Shown: one piece after another, positions 6,821-8,869 of the stretch | Position numbering within the stretch: the first letter of the stretch is position 1 | Layout of the letters: each line of letters opens with the position of its first letter | Program-made: the position numbers and the translations under genes | The notes under the pieces: model-generated | Told to the model about the DNA's origin: nothing | Database searches by the model: none | Seen by the model: only the letters and a program-made list of their open reading frames with translations | DNA from: an uncultured bacterium | GTDB lineage: Bacteria > Bacteroidota > Bacteroidia > Bacteroidales > JACABE01 | Direction: 5' to 3' | DNA: 8,869 nucleotides | Assembly (NCBI GenBank): GCA_903911455.1 | Contig: CAIWDQ010000629.1 | Coordinates: 1-8,869 of the forward strand

Positions 6821-7055
6821 TAAAAGTTATTAATTGAATCAATATTATTTTTTATTTGATGATAAAAGTATAAAGAGCAGATAGTATTTCTATTGATATT
6901 TATCTCCTAAGGAGTATTTAGTGATTTGGTGATATTGAGACCTCCCTTTCGGTAGGCAAGTTTGGTGATACTTAGATTACAGGTGGACATTGAGACAATG
7001 TTGGCAATGTGTAAGTATTGTGAAATAAAAATGGGACTTATGGGACGATTATGAC

Positions 7056-7112
7056 AAATGGGTGTTATTTTAAACCTTATTTTAAGCTGTTCTTTAAACT
7101 TAGTAGCATTGC
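7056..7112 (+). repeat. dispersed ~58-bp repeat, copy B
   Basis: This is the partner of 4679-4736 in direct orientation. It shares AAATGGGTGTTATTTT, TAAACCTT, a variable centre, then CTTAGTAGCATTGC with its partner. Together the copies flank the two minus-strand genes, about 2.4 kb apart. Confidence 0.7.
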
Positions 7113-7192
7113 AAACAACCCACAAAACCAAACCTTATTACCTTCTCAAAATTATAAAAAATAATAAATGAAATTTAACCATAGAAATGAAC

Positions 7193-7200
7193 TAACTTTG
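7193..7200 (+). promoter_or_regulatory. Bacteroidota -7 promoter element (TAACTTTG), helicase gene
   Basis: TAACTTTG matches TAnnTTTG exactly, 89 bases before the helicase ATG. No clear -33 element is seen. The implied leader is fairly long (about 75-80 bases). Confidence 0.45.
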
Positions 7201-7289
7201 ACAACTTAAAAAGAGTACTCTAAGATAGGTTTTAATATGTTATGTTAAAGTATAATTACATTATAAATCATACTATAATAAAGAAATAA

Positions 7290-8783
7290 ATGGAATTGAC
7301 AGAAGAACAAATTGATATTATTAACTCAAGTGGTAATATTAAGATAAATGCTGTGGCTGGTTCGGGAAAGACTACAACTATAATTGAATATGCAAAATCG
7401 CGTCCTAAAAACAGTAAAATACTTTATCTTGCATTCAATAAATCTGTGAAAATTGACGCTATTAAAAAGTTTGCAGATAAAGGACTTTCTAATGTAAAGA
7501 TAGAAACTGCTCATTCTCTTGCGTATCGTCATATTGTTTTTACTAATGATTATAAAGTTATTTCTCAAGATTATAAAATTCAAGAGATTGCAGAAATACT
7601 TAAGCTACATGGAAACGGGGAGAAACTATTTGAGTTTATTGTTGCTAATCATATTAATAAATTCTTTTCCTATTTTTGTAATAGTGATAAAAATAGTGTT
7701 CATGAAGTCAATTATCTTGATATTGTTAAGGATAGCAAAGCTAAAGCTTTTGTTACTACTTTTTATAAATACATTGAAAACCAAACTCAAATACTCTATG
7801 ATAAAATGGACAAGGGTGAAATTGACATTACTCACAACTTTTATTTAAAGAAATTTCAATTATCAAATCCAATCTTAAATTATGATTATATTTTATTTGA
7901 TGAAGGTCAGGATGCCTCACCTGCAATGCTTGACATTATTTTTAAACAAAAGGCAACAAAAGTTATAGTTGGAGATACTCATCAACAGATTTATGGTTGG
8001 CGGCATGCAGTTAACTCTTTAGAAAAAGCTAATTATAAAACTTATACTCTTTCAACAAGTTTTCGGTTTAATCAAGACATTGCTAATCTGGCAAAAGAAA
8101 TTCTGAATTGGAAAAATCATCTATATGAATATGATCAACCTATAATCACAGGTAATGGTGTAGCTAAAACTAATAAAGTTAAAGCAGTTATAGCAAGAAC
8201 AAATGTTGGGTTGTTATTTAAGGCTATTGAATATATCTCAGAAAAGAAGTCAATTAAAAATATTTATTTTGAAGGCAATATCAACTCTTATACTTATGCA
8301 AATGATGGAGCTTCGCTTTATGATGTTTTAAATTTATATAATTGCAAACAAAGATTAATTAAAGATAAGTTAATCAAAGGGATGAAAGATATAAATGAGT
8401 TGAAAGATTATATTGATAAAACCGGTGATATTGAACTTGGAATGATGATTGAAATTGTAAAGAAATATGGGAACAGGATTCCTGACATCATTAAAACGAT
8501 TAAAGATAAGCATGTTGAAAATGACGAAAAAGGAAATGCTGATATGATATTCTCAACAGTTCATCGTAGTAAAGGAATGGAATATGATGCAGTACAAATT
8601 GTAAATGATTTTATTACAGAAGAAAAATTAGAGAAACAATTAAATAGTAATCAAGATAATGATAATAATTCATCAAAATTAAATGAAGAAATAAATCTAC
8701 TTTATGTTGCGATAACAAGAACACGAAATTTAATTTATATTGCCCCCAATCACTTTGAGACCATCCATCAGGGCTTTTATTAA
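7290..8783 (+). CDS. UvrD/FBH1-like superfamily 1A DNA helicase
   Basis: A 497-residue ATP-dependent SF1A helicase, most like the compact UvrD-type enzymes related to the FBH1 helicase core. A Q-motif-like EEQIDII (5-11) precedes Walker A AVAGSGKTTT (21-30). Further motifs are Ia (LYLAFNKSVK, 45-54), TAHSLAYRH (73-81), Walker B DEGQD (204-208), motif III GDTHQQIYGWR (227-237), motif IV STSFRF (255-260), motif V STVHRSKGMEYD (422-433) and motif VI LYVAITRTR (471-479). The key ATPase residues are all visible, so it should be active. It is shorter than UvrD/Rep/PcrA (about 670-720 residues) and lacks their C-terminal extension, so its role in repair, recombination or anti-phage defence is open. 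A low-complexity Asn/Asp-rich insert (about 449-463) precedes motif VI. The last ~11 residues (FETIHQGFY) are antisense to the coding sequence of the convergent gene and may not be native. Confidence 0.92.
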   Translation: MELTEEQIDIINSSGNIKINAVAGSGKTTTIIEYAKSRPKNSKILYLAFNKSVKIDAIKKFADKGLSNVKIETAHSLAYRHIVFTNDYKVISQDYKIQEIAEILKLHGNGEKLFEFIVANHINKFFSYFCNSDKNSVHEVNYLDIVKDSKAKAFVTTFYKYIENQTQILYDKMDKGEIDITHNFYLKKFQLSNPILNYDYILFDEGQDASPAMLDIIFKQKATKVIVGDTHQQIYGWRHAVNSLEKANYKTYTLSTSFRFNQDIANLAKEILNWKNHLYEYDQPIITGNGVAKTNKVKAVIARTNVGLLFKAIEYISEKKSIKNIYFEGNINSYTYANDGASLYDVLNLYNCKQRLIKDKLIKGMKDINELKDYIDKTGDIELGMMIEIVKKYGNRIPDIIKTIKDKHVENDEKGNADMIFSTVHRSKGMEYDAVQIVNDFITEEKLEKQLNSNQDNDNNSSKLNEEINLLYVAITRTRNLIYIAPNHFETIHQGFY

Positions 8784-8869
8784 TAAATGTAAAGGAACGT
8801 ACTTGCCAAACATCATTTTTATTATTTAATTTAGCTCTCCAATAATATACAGTTGAATCAGGCACTGCC
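8614..8869 (-). CDS. GWSQS-type Bacteroidota surface/secreted protein fragment, apparently 3'-truncated (partial)
   Basis: A minus-strand frame is open from the right window edge to a stop at 8614-8616; the GTG at 8865 is an internal codon. Residues from the edge read PDSTVYYWRAKLNN ... WQVRSFTFINKSPDGWSQSDWGQY. This strongly recalls a segment of large Bacteroidota secreted proteins (often type IX secretion substrates with C25-peptidase-like or fibronectin-like domains), in which 'YYWRV ... W..SSFTY ... GWSQSH..QF' is common. The match ends at about 8737. The remaining ~37 residues (FVFLLSQHKVDLFLHL onward) are just the antisense of helicase motif VI and upstream, are hydrophobic and unlike the family. 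The gene therefore appears broken in its 3' part by a rearrangement, and could equally be called a pseudogene. Most of it lies outside the window. Confidence 0.6.
   Translation of the reverse strand, partial: AVPDSTVYYWRAKLNNKNDVWQVRSFTFINKSPDGWSQSDWGQYKLNFVFLLSQHKVDLFLHLILMNYYHYLDYYLIVSLIFLL

Larger units (their letters stand above)
6775..7289. other. divergent intergenic region with promoters and decayed repeat
   Basis: These 515 bases separate the divergently transcribed small-protein operon and helicase gene. They hold a minus-strand promoter-like element (6813-6820), a plus-strand one (7193-7200), a short perfect palindrome CTCCTAAGGAG (6903-6913), and copy B of the dispersed repeat (7056-7112). 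A minus-strand open frame at 6907-7131 does not look like a real protein. The stretch from about 6900 to 7130 reads like decayed repeat DNA. Confidence 0.6.

Noticed and set aside
6893..6904. Possible second FNR-type site (ATTGATATTTATC...)
   Set aside because: The left half and centre match the operator at 252-267, but the right half is ATCTC rather than ATCAA, so the palindrome is incomplete.
6940..6955. Minus-strand hairpin CCTACC-GAAA-GGGAGG with a GNRA-type loop
   Set aside because: The stem is six pairs with one mismatch and no flanking structure; too short to call an RNA element.
6907..7131. Minus-strand open frame of 74 codons (starts MVLWVVCNATKFKEQL)
   Set aside because: It spans the dispersed repeat, its other copy does not keep the frame, and its composition does not look like a folded protein. 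There is no promoter or sensible start context.
7519..7848. Overlapping open frame of 109 codons within the helicase gene
   Set aside because: It is very rich in Ile, Leu and Lys as expected from an out-of-frame reading of AT-rich DNA, and lies wholly inside a helicase with intact motifs.

Overview
The window is AT-rich and most likely comes from a member of the phylum Bacteroidota. Four signals point there: promoter-like TAnnTTTG elements upstream of genes, start codons without a strong Shine-Dalgarno, a lipoprotein signal ending LLSC, and a fragment at the right edge with the 'YYWR ... SFTFI ... GWSQS' signature common in large Bacteroidota surface or secreted proteins. A multihaem c-type cytochrome and an FNR-like operator suggest an anaerobe or facultative anaerobe with respiratory electron transfer outside the inner membrane.

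Left block (1-3935, + strand). The window opens in the last 42 codons of a Crp/Fnr-family regulator. After a 282-base gap, which holds a perfect FNR-type palindrome and a promoter-like element, comes a predicted lipoprotein multihaem cytochrome c with five CxxCH motifs and one CX4CH. It ends at a strong intrinsic terminator. A separate promoter-like element then precedes a tightly coupled OmpR-type response regulator and membrane sensor kinase, separated by 3 bases.

Middle gap (3936-4849). No gene is supported here. The gap holds a striking degenerate tandem array: about 20 units of 21 bp (4155-4571), anchored by AATAAT at near-constant two-helical-turn spacing, with a hairpin at its right edge. 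It also holds a two-copy 21-bp repeat to the left and one copy of a dispersed ~58-bp repeat.

Right block. Two minus-strand genes form a likely operon (6774 to 4850): a small protein of unknown function, then a TPR / DUF1186-like protein ending in a SEC-C zinc motif. The unit is bracketed by direct copies of the ~58-bp repeat (4679-4736 and 7056-7112). Next comes a plus-strand UvrD/FBH1-like SF1 helicase (7290-8783). Its last codons run antisense into the recognisable coding sequence of a convergent, apparently 3'-truncated GWSQS-type protein that enters from the right edge. This suggests a rearrangement junction near 8730-8750.

I do not see a clear new defence or mobile system. The least explained structures are the 21-bp phased array, the paired dispersed repeats around the SEC-C operon, and the convergent gene junction.
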